Numbered from the stretch's first letter, positions 15,793-24,109 are shown. The stretch is DNA of 64,000 bases from Variovorax sp. PAMC 28711 (GCF_001577265.1 NZ_CP014517.1:4066501-4130500); one strand, 5' to 3'. The notes: a model not told the origin generated them from the letters alone. Numbers and translations are program-made.

Positions 15793-17015
15793 GGCATGTC
15801 CTCACTCGGCTGTGGTCACGCCGGAGCACGCTCGCGCTGGGCACGCTGGCGGGTTTCTTCGCTTCCGGGGGCCTGCGTGTGATCGCCGCGCAGGGCGATT
15901 CATTTGCGCCTGTGCGCGCGGAAGGCATCCAGCGCATCGATGCGGGCGGGCCGACCGGCTTGCTGGGCCTCGATGCATCGGGTGCGCTGTGGGCGTTGAG
16001 CGTGTCGGGCGGTGCACCGCTGCGCATGGCCGGTTCGCTCGATGGGCAGACGCCGGTGGCGGCAGCCGACGGGCGCATCGCGGCGCGCACCCGCGACGGC
16101 GCGCTGTGGGTGCTGGACCACGGCAACGCGACCACCTCCGCTCCCGGCGTGCTGGCGCCGCATGCGGGCTTGCTGAACCTGCCGCTCGCGGTGATCGGCG
16201 TGCTGCAGGACGGCCCGGCACATCGTCTGGTGCGGATGGAGTCCGGCGCGCGTGGCTGGCAGGAGGCGACCCGGTCTGAAGCTGCCGTGTTGCCGGATGC
16301 GCGCCCGCTGCGGGTGGACCTCGAAGACCGGGGCGACGGTGGCCATCTCGCTGTCTTCGGCGGACCTGACGACAGCCGCTATCGCCACGGCGTGCTCGGC
16401 GACGGCATCGAAGCGACCCGGCTGCTGTGGCTCGAACGCCATGGGCTCGGCGTGTTGCGCGAGTACGTCTTGCCCGCGCCCTATGTCTTCGAAGACATCG
16501 CCCCGCGCCCCGTACGCTTCGACAACCGCACCGGTCTGCTCACCGTGCGCTCGGGACCCGGTGGCGCGCAGCTGGCCCTGTTGGCATCCGATCGCAACGA
16601 CCCCGCGCGCATCGAGCTCAGGGCACTGGGAGAAGACCTGGGCCGGCCGCGCCGATGGATGGCGCCCACCACCGACGGCCAGCACCTGATGGCCGTCCAC
16701 ACCCCCCACATTGGCGGCGACCTGTTCGCCTACACGCTGGAAAGCGACCGGCTCACTCGGCGCCGTGTCGGCGGCGACGTCAGCACGCACCGCATCGGCA
16801 CCCGCGAACTCGACATGGCCGCGTGGGTCGCCAGCATGCTGGTGCTGCCCAGCCAGAACGGCATGCGCCTGCGCGTGCTGAGCGCGGCGGACGGCTGGCA
16901 GGAACGCGCGTCGATTGCGTTGCCGGCACAAGTCGTCATGACGGTGCGCCTTCCCGACGAGGGCGCGATGGCGGTCTTGATGGTGGGCGGCGCGGTTGGG
17001 GTCGTGCATGTTTGA
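15789..17015 (+). CDS. Exported beta-propeller-like protein of unknown function
   Basis: The 408-residue protein begins with a twin-arginine-like signal (SRRSTLALGTLAGFFASGG). The rest consists of repeating strands with GLLGLDASGALWALS, GRIAARTRDGALWVLDHG and LAVFGGPDDSRYRHGV, a pattern seen in WD40/PQQ-like propellers. I cannot assign a specific family. It is coupled to the anti-sigma gene (ATGA) and overlaps the CDP-alcohol phosphatidyltransferase by 8 bp. It may be the periplasmic sensor or scaffold of the system, but nothing in the sequence shows a ligand. Confidence 0.7.
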   Translation: MRHVLTRLWSRRSTLALGTLAGFFASGGLRVIAAQGDSFAPVRAEGIQRIDAGGPTGLLGLDASGALWALSVSGGAPLRMAGSLDGQTPVAAADGRIAARTRDGALWVLDHGNATTSAPGVLAPHAGLLNLPLAVIGVLQDGPAHRLVRMESGARGWQEATRSEAAVLPDARPLRVDLEDRGDGGHLAVFGGPDDSRYRHGVLGDGIEATRLLWLERHGLGVLREYVLPAPYVFEDIAPRPVRFDNRTGLLTVRSGPGGAQLALLASDRNDPARIELRALGEDLGRPRRWMAPTTDGQHLMAVHTPHIGGDLFAYTLESDRLTRRRVGGDVSTHRIGTRELDMAAWVASMLVLPSQNGMRLRVLSAADGWQERASIALPAQVVMTVRLPDEGAMAVLMVGGAVGVVHV

Positions 17016-17613
17016 CCGACAGGCCACGCAATGCATCAAGCCAGCGGTCGACCGGATCGCGCGCCGGCTTCACGCCGTCGGTGTGGGCGCCGATGCACTG
17101 AGCTTCATGGGGTTTGCTGTCGGCATGCTGGCCGCGGTGCTGGTGGCCAGTGGCTTCTTCGGAGGGGGCTTGGTCGCGATCCTGCTTTCCCGAATGATCG
17201 ATGGACTCGACGGCGCCGTGGCGCGCCTCACGAGCCCCACCGATCGCGGGGGGTTCCTCGACATCACGCTGGACTTTCTCTTTTACGCGTCGATCCCACT
17301 GGCGTTCGCGGTCGCCGACCCGGCGCGCAACGCACTCGCGGCGGCTGCCCTGCTGGCAGCCTTCATGGGCACCGGCTCCAGCTTCCTGGCGTTCGCCTCG
17401 ATCGCGGCCAAGCGCGGCATGACGAGCACGGCCTATCCCGACAAGTCGTTCTACTTCCTCGGCGGCTTGACCGAAGCCGGCGAAACGCTGGCCTTCTTCA
17501 TCGCGATGTGCCTCTGGCCGCAGCATTTCGCGTGGCTGGCCTGGAGCTTCTGCGCGCTGTGCGTGCTGACGATCGCGATGCGCATCTACTGGGGCTGGCG
17601 GGCCTTCAACTGA
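17008..17613 (+). CDS. ynjF: CDP-alcohol phosphatidyltransferase family protein (YnjF-like)
   Basis: The 201-residue membrane protein carries the CDP-alcohol transferase signature DGLDGAVARLTSPTDRGGF followed by LDITLDF (about residues 66-91). The family motif is DG-x2-AR-x8-G-x3-D-x3-D; here one residue is missing between AR and G. From memory, E. coli YnjF and relatives share this variant and the GTGSSFLAFA and KSFYFLGGLTEAGET segments, so the shorter spacing is a subfamily trait. These enzymes transfer a phosphatidyl or phospho-alcohol group from a CDP-linked donor. It is the last gene of the ECF operon and overlaps the convergent nucleoside hydrolase by 28 bp. Confidence 0.85.
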   Translation: MFDRQATQCIKPAVDRIARRLHAVGVGADALSFMGFAVGMLAAVLVASGFFGGGLVAILLSRMIDGLDGAVARLTSPTDRGGFLDITLDFLFYASIPLAFAVADPARNALAAAALLAAFMGTGSSFLAFASIAAKRGMTSTAYPDKSFYFLGGLTEAGETLAFFIAMCLWPQHFAWLAWSFCALCVLTIAMRIYWGWRAFN

Positions 17614-18596
17614 GCGAGCTTGGCGAAAAAGTCGTTGAAGATCGCATCGCGCTGTACCGCATGCCCTTCACGCATCCACGGACGCCCGGGGGACGGCACC
17701 CAGCGCAATTCGGCATCGAGCCGCGGCGTGCGCACGAGCATGCTCGGCACCCAGTCAGGTTGGATCATCCAGGCCACGCAGATCAGGTCCCAGATCACCC
17801 AGGAATACGGCTGGCTCGCGTCGTGCCCCAGGATCGACCAGAGCGGGTTGTTCGAATACAGCCGATGCAGGGCGTCACCGATCGCGCCGCAACCCTTCAC
17901 GTAGTGCTCGACTTCGATGGAGGACAGCCGCAGCTGCGCGCCGACGTGGTAGCCCGGCAGGTAGACCAGCGGAACGCCGCTGTCGAACAGCAGCCGGCTT
18001 GCGGCCGGGTCCTGCTCGAGGTTGAAAGACGCGTTCACATGCGGCGCCGATGACGGGTAGCCGCTCGTCCAGACCACCACGATGCGATCGACGATGTCCG
18101 GCGCGAGTAACAGCGCACTGGCGATGTTGGTCACGCAACCCAGCGCGACGACATACAACGGGTGCTCGGGGTCCGCCGACCGGGCCAGTGCGATGAGGTG
18201 GTCGCATGCGTCACTGCGACGCGCCTTGGTAGGCGATTCCAGGTAGCCGGTGCTGCCGCGGTAGACCCGCCCCGACGACGGCAGCGACAACAGGCTGTAC
18301 ACCCGCTCGATCTCGTCGTAGCTGCGCTCCATGCCGATGTGCGGTGGACCGAAAGGCGCCGCATTCGACGGCGCATTCGGCAACAACCCACGCCGGTGCG
18401 CGAACGAAAACGGTGCGGCGTACATCGCCTCCACGTCCAGCGCGTCGGGCGAGAGCAGGGCCCAGGCCAGCGCGAACTGATCGTCCACCTCGTTGGCCGT
18501 GTCGGTGTCGATGACGACGCGGGGGCGACGGCCCGGCAGCGGCCCTTCGAGCCGCTGCCGGGTCCACGCGTCGGAGTGCGCCGGGAAGGTGGTCAT
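17586..18596 (-). CDS. Nucleoside hydrolase (IunH superfamily)
   Basis: The 336-residue protein shows the calcium-binding signature VVIDTDTANEVDDQFAL (about residues 27-43), with the DTD and DD aspartates that coordinate Ca2+ and activate water. Later conserved parts are VALGCVTNIASALLLAP and the NASFNLEQDPAA region, where the Asp aligns with the ribose-binding site. Such enzymes split the N-glycosidic bond of nucleosides. It is the last gene of the six-gene minus-strand unit, 12 bp after the flavoprotein gene. In this context a modified nucleoside is a possible substrate, but that is inference. Confidence 0.85.
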   Translation of the reverse strand: MTTFPAHSDAWTRQRLEGPLPGRRPRVVIDTDTANEVDDQFALAWALLSPDALDVEAMYAAPFSFAHRRGLLPNAPSNAAPFGPPHIGMERSYDEIERVYSLLSLPSSGRVYRGSTGYLESPTKARRSDACDHLIALARSADPEHPLYVVALGCVTNIASALLLAPDIVDRIVVVWTSGYPSSAPHVNASFNLEQDPAASRLLFDSGVPLVYLPGYHVGAQLRLSSIEVEHYVKGCGAIGDALHRLYSNNPLWSILGHDASQPYSWVIWDLICVAWMIQPDWVPSMLVRTPRLDAELRWVPSPGRPWMREGHAVQRDAIFNDFFAKLAQLKARQPQ

Positions 18597-18608
18597 CGGG
18601 TCCGTCTT

Positions 18609-19736
18609 TCAGCCGCCCGCCGCAGTGTCCGCGCCAAAGCGTGCAACGAACTGCCGGTCGATCCGGTCCTTCCAGCGCCAGACCCAGGCCCCGCGCCAGG
18701 TCCACCGGCCCCACGCGGCCACGGCGCGCTCGTCACCGGTGCTGATGAGATAAAGCGCCCGCTGTTGCGGCGTCCAGGGGGCCGGCGCGTCGCCTCGGCT
18801 CAAGGCGCGCAGGTTGCGCGCCAGCACCGGCCCTGCGCGCACGGCGAAGACGCCGGATTTCGGCCGGGCATCCTCGTACGCGGCCACGTCGCCTGCGGCG
18901 AGCACATGCGGGTGGCGCGTTGCCTGCAAGGTGCGCCCGACGCGAATGAAGCCGGCCGGATCGGTGGCCAATCCGGCGGCAGCGGGCCAGGCCGGCGCGG
19001 CCGCGCCGGTGACGGCGAGGCACGCGTCGAAGCCGACCGACGCGCCTTGCGTGAAATCGATACGGTTCGGTGCGAAGCGCACCGCGCGGCGCTCGCCGAT
19101 CCAGCGAATTTCCCGCTGCGCGAGCAACTGCCCAAGGTGGTGCCGGGCTCTTCCGGCGACGCCTTCGAGCGGCAGGTCGGCCGAGCCGATCAGCGTGGTC
19201 CGCAGGTGCGACCAGCCTTCGGTCAGCGCCCTGCGATGGATCGCCAGGGCCAGCTCGACACCGGCCGCGCCCGCGCCGAGCACCACCAGGTCGAAGCGGT
19301 GGCGTTGCCTCGCGATGCGATCGACCAGGCCCGGCCACGCCGCCACGAAACCCTCGATGGGGCGGATGGGCAACGCGTGTTCCAGGACGCCGGGAAGGTG
19401 GTGCAGCGCGGGCTCGGGCCCGGTGTCGATGGAGAGCAAGTCGAACGGAACCGTCGACCCATCGGCACAGGCGATGGTGTTGGCGGACAGGTCCAGGTCG
19501 GTGCACGCCGTCACGGTGAGCGCGACGCGTCCGCGTTCGGCCAGCGCATCGAGCGCGATCGCGCATTCGTCGATCGCATAGTGGCCCGCGACCCAGCCCG
19601 GCAACATGCCCGAATAGATCTGGCGCCGGAACGGCGTCACCAGTTGCACCTGCCAGCCATCGAGCGGACGTTCGGCCAGCGACTTCAGCACGGCAAGGTG
19701 CGCGTGGCCGCCGCCGAGCAGCACGAGGCGTTTCAT
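18609..19736 (-). CDS. FAD-dependent pyridine nucleotide-disulfide oxidoreductase, SelD-associated type
   Basis: The 375-residue flavoprotein begins KRLVLLGGGHAHLAVLKSL, an FAD-binding opening in which GGGHAH replaces the common GxGxxG. FRRQIYSGMLPGWVAGHY follows. A second nucleotide fold is at VVLGAGAAGVELALAI, and the FAD-closing motif is VLAAGDVAAYED. The GGGHxH and YSGMLPG signatures are typical of the NDH-2-like domain that is fused to selenophosphate synthetase (SelD) in some bacteria and also occurs alone. It lacks a CxxC active site, so it acts on a quinone or small molecule rather than a disulfide. The start overlaps the DUF3047 stop (ATGA). Confidence 0.85.
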   Translation of the reverse strand: MKRLVLLGGGHAHLAVLKSLAERPLDGWQVQLVTPFRRQIYSGMLPGWVAGHYAIDECAIALDALAERGRVALTVTACTDLDLSANTIACADGSTVPFDLLSIDTGPEPALHHLPGVLEHALPIRPIEGFVAAWPGLVDRIARQRHRFDLVVLGAGAAGVELALAIHRRALTEGWSHLRTTLIGSADLPLEGVAGRARHHLGQLLAQREIRWIGERRAVRFAPNRIDFTQGASVGFDACLAVTGAAAPAWPAAAGLATDPAGFIRVGRTLQATRHPHVLAAGDVAAYEDARPKSGVFAVRAGPVLARNLRALSRGDAPAPWTPQQRALYLISTGDERAVAAWGRWTWRGAWVWRWKDRIDRQFVARFGADTAAGG

Positions 19737-20467
19737 GGATTGGCGGCGAAGCGAAGGTCGCTGAACCAGGCATCGACCTTGTCGGAGGTGTTGTCGGTGT
19801 CGGCGCCGACGCCCACGCCGCTGATGTGCGGCACCGGCCCCTCGAACGCCTCGGCCCAGTCGCGTCGCAGGTCGCGCGCATGCGGGCGCCAGTTGCCGGC
19901 GTCGCCGTCCTGGCTGTCGAGAACGACCATGCGCACCCGGTCGGTGTAGGGGTTCCAGCCCGTGGCGCCCGCTGGCTGCGCGTTGCCCCAGACGTAGCAG
20001 AGGGCCGCCGCGGGGATCTCCGCGCCGGAGATCGCGCGTGCCGCCCGGATGCTCAGCCGGTCCTTCAACGAGAGTCGCTCGAGCGGCAAATCGAAGAATA
20101 CGTAGAGCCGGGCGGCGTAGTCGTCGCCGGGCTTGACGCGCAGGTCCGAGCCGGCGAGCGAGCGCGACACCTTCCACTGCCACTGCAGCCACGGCGTGCG
20201 CGCCGGGTCGACATCCAGCCGCGCCACCCACGACGAGGCCGAGGACGCAGAACGCACGTGCAGCACGCGCCGCTTCTCGTCGGCCTCGATGGCGTAGTCG
20301 TTGGCACGCTCCACCTTGGGCAGGCGCTGGTGCACCCAACCGGGTGCGACGCCTTCGCCGAGCGGCGCCGAAGAAAGCAGCGGTACCTGCGAAGGGTCGC
20401 CTGCCTCGGCATGGGCGTTTGTGGCGCCGAGGGCGATCAAGGCCAGGCATTGCCGTCGGTCAATCAT
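19733..20467 (-). CDS. DUF3047 exported protein
   Basis: The 244-residue protein has a short signal (RRQCLALIALGATNAHA) and a jelly-roll-like DUF3047 body: LQWQWKVSRSLAGSDLRVK, GDDYAARLYVFFDLP, ALCYVWGNAQPAGATGWNPY and a C-terminal VDAWFSDLRFA strand. The family resembles carbohydrate-binding folds but has no assigned activity. It lies between the TIGR04282-type glycosyltransferase (8-bp overlap) and the flavoprotein (4-bp overlap), so its product is made with them. A periplasmic role in binding a glycan or glycolipid would fit. Confidence 0.85.
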   Translation of the reverse strand: MIDRRQCLALIALGATNAHAEAGDPSQVPLLSSAPLGEGVAPGWVHQRLPKVERANDYAIEADEKRRVLHVRSASSASSWVARLDVDPARTPWLQWQWKVSRSLAGSDLRVKPGDDYAARLYVFFDLPLERLSLKDRLSIRAARAISGAEIPAAALCYVWGNAQPAGATGWNPYTDRVRMVVLDSQDGDAGNWRPHARDLRRDWAEAFEGPVPHISGVGVGADTDNTSDKVDAWFSDLRFAANP

Positions 20468-21110
20468 GGGTCGGTTGTCCTGTCGTGCTTGTTGAAAGTT
20501 TCAGCGCTTGAAGGCGCCGCAGGTCTGCCGGCGTGTCCACGTCCCACAGCGTCGGCAGTTCGCGAATGGTCAGGGCCAAAGACGCAGCGCGCTGGCGCGT
20601 CTCGGCCATCACGCGGTCGGTGCTCCAGGTCATTTCGGTGAAGAGCCCGGGCTGCGGACGCTGCAAGCCGACCAGCACATAGCCGCCGTCTTCGGCGGGA
20701 ATGAACACCGCGTCGACCTCCTGGAGCGCCTCGGCGGCCGCTCGAAGGTGATGTGGGCCCAGTGCGGGGCAGTCCGTGCCGATGATCAACACCGGCTGCG
20801 TCTCTTCGGCGCCGGGTGTCGGCATGGCTGCACGCAGCATGCGCGCTCCGAGGTCGCCTTCGGGCTGGTCGCTGCAGCGGATTCCGGTGGTGCGCTGCAA
20901 GGCGCGGAAATAACGGTGTCTCGCGTCCGGGGCGCACCAGAGCACCACTTCGCCGAGCGCTGCCTCCCTGGCGACGCGCACCGCATCGCGCGTGAAGCTG
21001 CGCTGCAAGCGGGCTGCGCCTTGCGCACCGAGCGCCGGAATCAGCCGGGTCTTGGCATGGCCGGCGACCGGCGCCTTGGCAAGGATGGCGATGCGAACGG
21101 GTGAGGCCAT
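20460..21110 (-). CDS. Nucleotide-diphospho-sugar transferase of the TIGR04282 ('arsenosugar biosynthesis-associated') type
   Basis: The 216-residue GT-A-fold protein matches the TIGR04282 pattern: VRIAILAKAPVAGHAKTRL at the N-terminus, EGDLGARM, VLIIGTDCPALGPHHL (the DxD-like metal site) and FIPAEDGGYVLVGLQRP. The family was named from its frequent linkage to arsenosugar genes; its real reaction is not settled. Its partner, the TIGR04283-type transferase, is encoded 4 bp upstream in the same unit. No arsenic methyltransferase or radical SAM ArsS gene is seen in the window, so another sugar product is possible. Confidence 0.9.
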   Translation of the reverse strand: MASPVRIAILAKAPVAGHAKTRLIPALGAQGAARLQRSFTRDAVRVAREAALGEVVLWCAPDARHRYFRALQRTTGIRCSDQPEGDLGARMLRAAMPTPGAEETQPVLIIGTDCPALGPHHLRAAAEALQEVDAVFIPAEDGGYVLVGLQRPQPGLFTEMTWSTDRVMAETRQRAASLALTIRELPTLWDVDTPADLRRLQALKLSTSTTGQPTHD

Positions 21111-21114
21111 GGGA

Positions 21115-21810
21115 TCAGGAAGGACGCGGCCGGTAGCCGTATTGCACGGCCAGCGCCCGAGGGTCGGCCCCGAAGAAGTACGCAGCCCGCAGGCGCCACA
21201 TGAGCCATACGGTGCGCCAGACGCCGTGCTGTTCCCAGCGCCGTGCGGACGTGGTCACGCACGCCCGCAGGCACGCGGGCGGCGCGATGCGCTGGAGCGC
21301 ACGCGACAGGGCGATGTCTTCCATCAGCGGAATGTCGGGGAAGCCGCCCACGCGCTCGAACGCCTCGCGCCGCACGAAGACGGCCTGGTCACCGGTGGCG
21401 ATGCCGCTCCAGCGCGAGCGCCAGTTCATCAGGCGCTCGATGCAGCGGAAGGCGGTGCGCGGGTGGTCGATGCGCACGTCGAAGCGTCCCCATGCAGCCG
21501 CGTCTTGCAATGCTGCCTGCACCAGCCTGTCCGCCTGCGCCGGCAGCACGGTGTCGGCGTGCAGGAACACCAGGATGTCGGCTTCGCATGCCGCGGCGCC
21601 GGCGTTCATCTGCGACCCTCGTCCGCGCGGCGCGACCAGCGCCAGATCGGCATGGGCCTGCGCGATCGCCAGCGTGTCATCGGTGCTGCCACCGTCGACC
21701 ACCACCACACGGGCGCCACGGCGGCGCAGCGGCGCCAGCGCAAGCAGTCGCGGCATGAGCGTGCCTGCTTCGTCGAGCACCGGCATGACGATGGCCAGCG
21801 ACATGCTCAT
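21115..21810 (-). CDS. Family 2 glycosyltransferase of the TIGR04283 ('arsenosugar biosynthesis-associated') type
   Basis: The 231-residue protein starts with SLAIVMPVLDEAGTL, followed by VVVVDGGSTDDTLAIA, RGSQMNAGA, and ILVFLHADTVLP carrying the metal-binding HAD triad. Later parts include GIATGDQAVFVRREAFERVG and PLMEDIALSRALQ, all TIGR04283 features. The start lies on the stop of the upstream flavoprotein (ATGA overlap); a second ATG six bases later is an equal alternative. It probably acts with the TIGR04282 protein on the same sugar intermediate. Confidence 0.9.
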   Translation of the reverse strand: MSMSLAIVMPVLDEAGTLMPRLLALAPLRRRGARVVVVDGGSTDDTLAIAQAHADLALVAPRGRGSQMNAGAAACEADILVFLHADTVLPAQADRLVQAALQDAAAWGRFDVRIDHPRTAFRCIERLMNWRSRWSGIATGDQAVFVRREAFERVGGFPDIPLMEDIALSRALQRIAPPACLRACVTTSARRWEQHGVWRTVWLMWRLRAAYFFGADPRALAVQYGYRPRPS

Positions 21811-23954
21811 CCGCGCCGCCACGCATGAAAGCGCGCCACCCACGTCAGCAGTTTCTCGGGCGCGTGCGCGCGCTTCCAGTTGCCCGCGACGTACTTGTTG
21901 GCCTCGGCCATGGTGGGGTAGATGTGGATGGTGCCGAGGATCTTGTTCAGCCCGATACCATGCTTCATGGCCAGCACGTACTCGGCGATCAGGTCGCCCG
22001 CGTGCTCGCCGACGATCGTGACGCCGAGGATGCGGTCCTTGCCCGGCACCGTCAGCACCTTGACGAAGCCATGGGCTTCGCTGTCGGCGATCGCGCGGTC
22101 GAGGTCGTCGATGCCGTACACCGTGACCTCGTGCGGAATTTTTTTCTCCTGGGCCTCCTGCTCGTTCAGGCCGACCCGCGCCACCTCGGGTTCGACGAAG
22201 GTGGCCCAGGGAATCACACGGTAGTCCGCGCGGAACTTCTTGAACGGATCGAACAGCGCATTCACCGCCGCATACCAGGCCTGGTGCGCGGCCGTGTGCG
22301 TGAACTGGTACGGCCCGGCGACATCGCCGGCCGCGTAGATGTTCGGCAGCGAGGTCTGCAGGTAGCCGTTGACCTGCACCGTGCGTTCGGTGGTCACGCC
22401 CAGTTCCTGCAGGCCGTAGCCGTCCAGGTTGGCCTGGCGCCCCACGGCAATCAACAAGGCGTCGAAGCCGATGCGGACCTCGTGGCCATCGTGCAGTGCG
22501 ACGAGGATCTTCTCGCCGTCGACCACCTCGATGCGGCTGGCCTCGTGCGCGAGCCTGAGGTCGATGCCTTCGGCGAGAAAGCGGCGGGTGACGAGCGCGG
22601 CGGCGTCCTCGTCCTCGCGCGGCAAGAGGCGCGTGCCTTTTTCGATCTGCGTGACGCGGCAACCGAGCCGCGCGAAGGTCTGGGCCAGCTCGCAGCCGAT
22701 CGGCCCGCCGCCCAGCACCACCATGCGCTCGGGGCGCTCGCGCAGCGACCAGATGTTCTCGGAGGTGAAATAGTCGATCTGGTCGAGGCCGGGCAGGGGC
22801 GGCACGAACGGGCGACCGCCGGTCGCGATCACGATGCTGCGCGTGGTCAAGACTTGTTTGCTTCCGTCGTCTTGCGTGACCTCGACCTCCCAGGGCGAGA
22901 CGATTCGCGCCCGGCCGAGCACGACATCGACGCCCAGCGCGTTGTAGCGCTCGACCGAATCGTGCGGCTCGATGTCGCGAATCACGCGCTGCACGCGCGC
23001 CATCACGTCGGTGAACTCGAACTCCGCCGTGGCCGACCGGATGCCGAATTCCTTCGAGCGCTCGACGTGCGACAGGAAGCGCGCCGAGCGAATCAGCGCC
23101 TTCGACGGCACGCAACCGGTGTGCAGGCAGTCGCCCCCCATCTGATGCTTCTCGATCAGCGTGACCTTGGCCTTCACAGCGCCAGCGATGTAGGCCGTCA
23201 CCAGCCCGGCCGAGCCGGCGCCGATGACGACCAGGTTGCGATCGAATTGGCTGGGCCGCTGCCACTTCGCGTACACCTTGCGCGCCCGCACGATGTCGAT
23301 CACCTTGCGTGCGACCAGCGGGAACAGGCCGAGCACGACCAGCGACCCCAGCACCCCTGGCGAGACGATGCCGGACAGCGAATCGATGCGCGCGAGCTGG
23401 GTGCCCGCGTTCACGTACACGACCGTGCCGGCCAGCATGCCGAGCTGGCTCACCGCGTAGAAGGTCAGCGTCCGGATGCGCGTCAACCCCATCGCCAGGT
23501 TGATGACAAAGAAGGGAACGACCGGCACCAGCCGCAGGGTGAAGAGATAGAAGGCGCCGTCCTTTGCGATACCGGCATTGACCGCAGCCATGCGTTCCCC
23601 GAAACGCGCCTGCACCCAGTCGCCGAGCAGCCAGCGCGAAGTCAGGAACGCCAGCGTGGCGCCGATGCTCGACGCGAACGAGATCAGCAGGGTGCCCCAG
23701 CCCAGGCCGAAGATGGCACCACCGGCCAGAGTCAGCACCACGGCGCCCGGCAGCGACAGCGCGGTCGCCAGCACGTACACGGCGAAGAAGATCAGCGCGG
23801 TTTGCAACGGCTGTGCCGCACGCCATGCCTCCAGCTGCGCTTGGCTGCTCTTGATGGTCGACAGCCGCAGGTACTGCCCGAGGTCCAGCACGAAGAACAG
23901 GACGACGGCGAAGGCGAGGGCGGCCACCGCCCACCAGCGCTTGTCTATGCGCAT
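21807..23954 (-). CDS. Fusion of VTT/TVP38 (DedA-like) membrane domain and disulfide-reductase-type flavoprotein
   Basis: The protein is about 715 residues. The first ~225 form a TVP38/TMEM64 membrane domain (VYVLATALSLPGAVVLTLAGG, then IGATLAFLTSRWLLGDWVQ and FTLRLVPVVPFFVINLAMG). The rest is a complete group I flavoprotein: VVIGAGSAGLVTAYIAG, the redox-active GGDCLHTGCVPSKAL, the NAD site VVLGGGPIGCELAQTF, and IYAAGDVAG, ending with HIYPTMAEANKYVAGNW. Similar fusions are annotated in mercury- or selenium-linked contexts, but the substrate is unknown. Start choice is uncertain: a GGGCAT hexamer repeat supplies six in-frame ATGs between 23984 and 23954, and the last (MRIDKRWW) is chosen as the natural N-terminus. 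Confidence 0.88.
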   Translation of the reverse strand: MRIDKRWWAVAALAFAVVLFFVLDLGQYLRLSTIKSSQAQLEAWRAAQPLQTALIFFAVYVLATALSLPGAVVLTLAGGAIFGLGWGTLLISFASSIGATLAFLTSRWLLGDWVQARFGERMAAVNAGIAKDGAFYLFTLRLVPVVPFFVINLAMGLTRIRTLTFYAVSQLGMLAGTVVYVNAGTQLARIDSLSGIVSPGVLGSLVVLGLFPLVARKVIDIVRARKVYAKWQRPSQFDRNLVVIGAGSAGLVTAYIAGAVKAKVTLIEKHQMGGDCLHTGCVPSKALIRSARFLSHVERSKEFGIRSATAEFEFTDVMARVQRVIRDIEPHDSVERYNALGVDVVLGRARIVSPWEVEVTQDDGSKQVLTTRSIVIATGGRPFVPPLPGLDQIDYFTSENIWSLRERPERMVVLGGGPIGCELAQTFARLGCRVTQIEKGTRLLPREDEDAAALVTRRFLAEGIDLRLAHEASRIEVVDGEKILVALHDGHEVRIGFDALLIAVGRQANLDGYGLQELGVTTERTVQVNGYLQTSLPNIYAAGDVAGPYQFTHTAAHQAWYAAVNALFDPFKKFRADYRVIPWATFVEPEVARVGLNEQEAQEKKIPHEVTVYGIDDLDRAIADSEAHGFVKVLTVPGKDRILGVTIVGEHAGDLIAEYVLAMKHGIGLNKILGTIHIYPTMAEANKYVAGNWKRAHAPEKLLTWVARFHAWRRG

Positions 23955-24055
23955 AGGCATGGGCATGGGCATGGGCATGGGCATGACTCGACCACGCCGC
24001 TGTGCCAGTCGAGGACGGTGCCGCCGGTGTCGAAAGCAATGGCGCGAAGTTTCAT
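23945..24055 (-). pseudogene. N-terminal remnant of a HAD-family hydrolase gene, ending in a hexamer repeat
   Basis: Reading the minus strand from the ATG at 24055 gives MKLRAIAFDTGGTVLDWHSG, an unmistakable start of a haloacid-dehalogenase-type hydrolase (FDxxGTxxD with both catalytic aspartates). After residue ~24 the frame runs into the repeat, giving a Cys-Pro tract, and stops at 23945-23947. Only 36 codons remain, whereas the family needs about 220. The stop overlaps the preferred start of the VTT-flavoprotein, so the relic may now serve as a translated leader for the operon. It lies about 48 nt after the start predicted from the minus-strand ECF-type promoter. Confidence 0.7.
23955..23984. 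repeat. GGGCAT hexanucleotide tandem repeat at a translation start
   Basis: Four perfect GGGCAT units (23961-23984) are preceded by one AGGCAT. On the minus strand they encode Met-Pro pairs and provide repeated ATG codons in the frame of the VTT-flavoprotein. In the frame of the HAD remnant they encode Cys-Pro. Because the unit is six bases, copy-number change would alter the number of start codons but not the reading frame. Confidence 0.85.
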
Positions 24056-24109
24056 GGCGTGTTGAATAGATGGCTTACGCCGGTTGCAGGACAGCCCCCG
24101 GTTATCAGC

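Noticed and set aside
21825..24065. 746-codon plus-strand ORF opposite the VTT-flavoprotein
   Set aside because: Antisense of a complete flavoprotein with all motifs; no recognisable domain.
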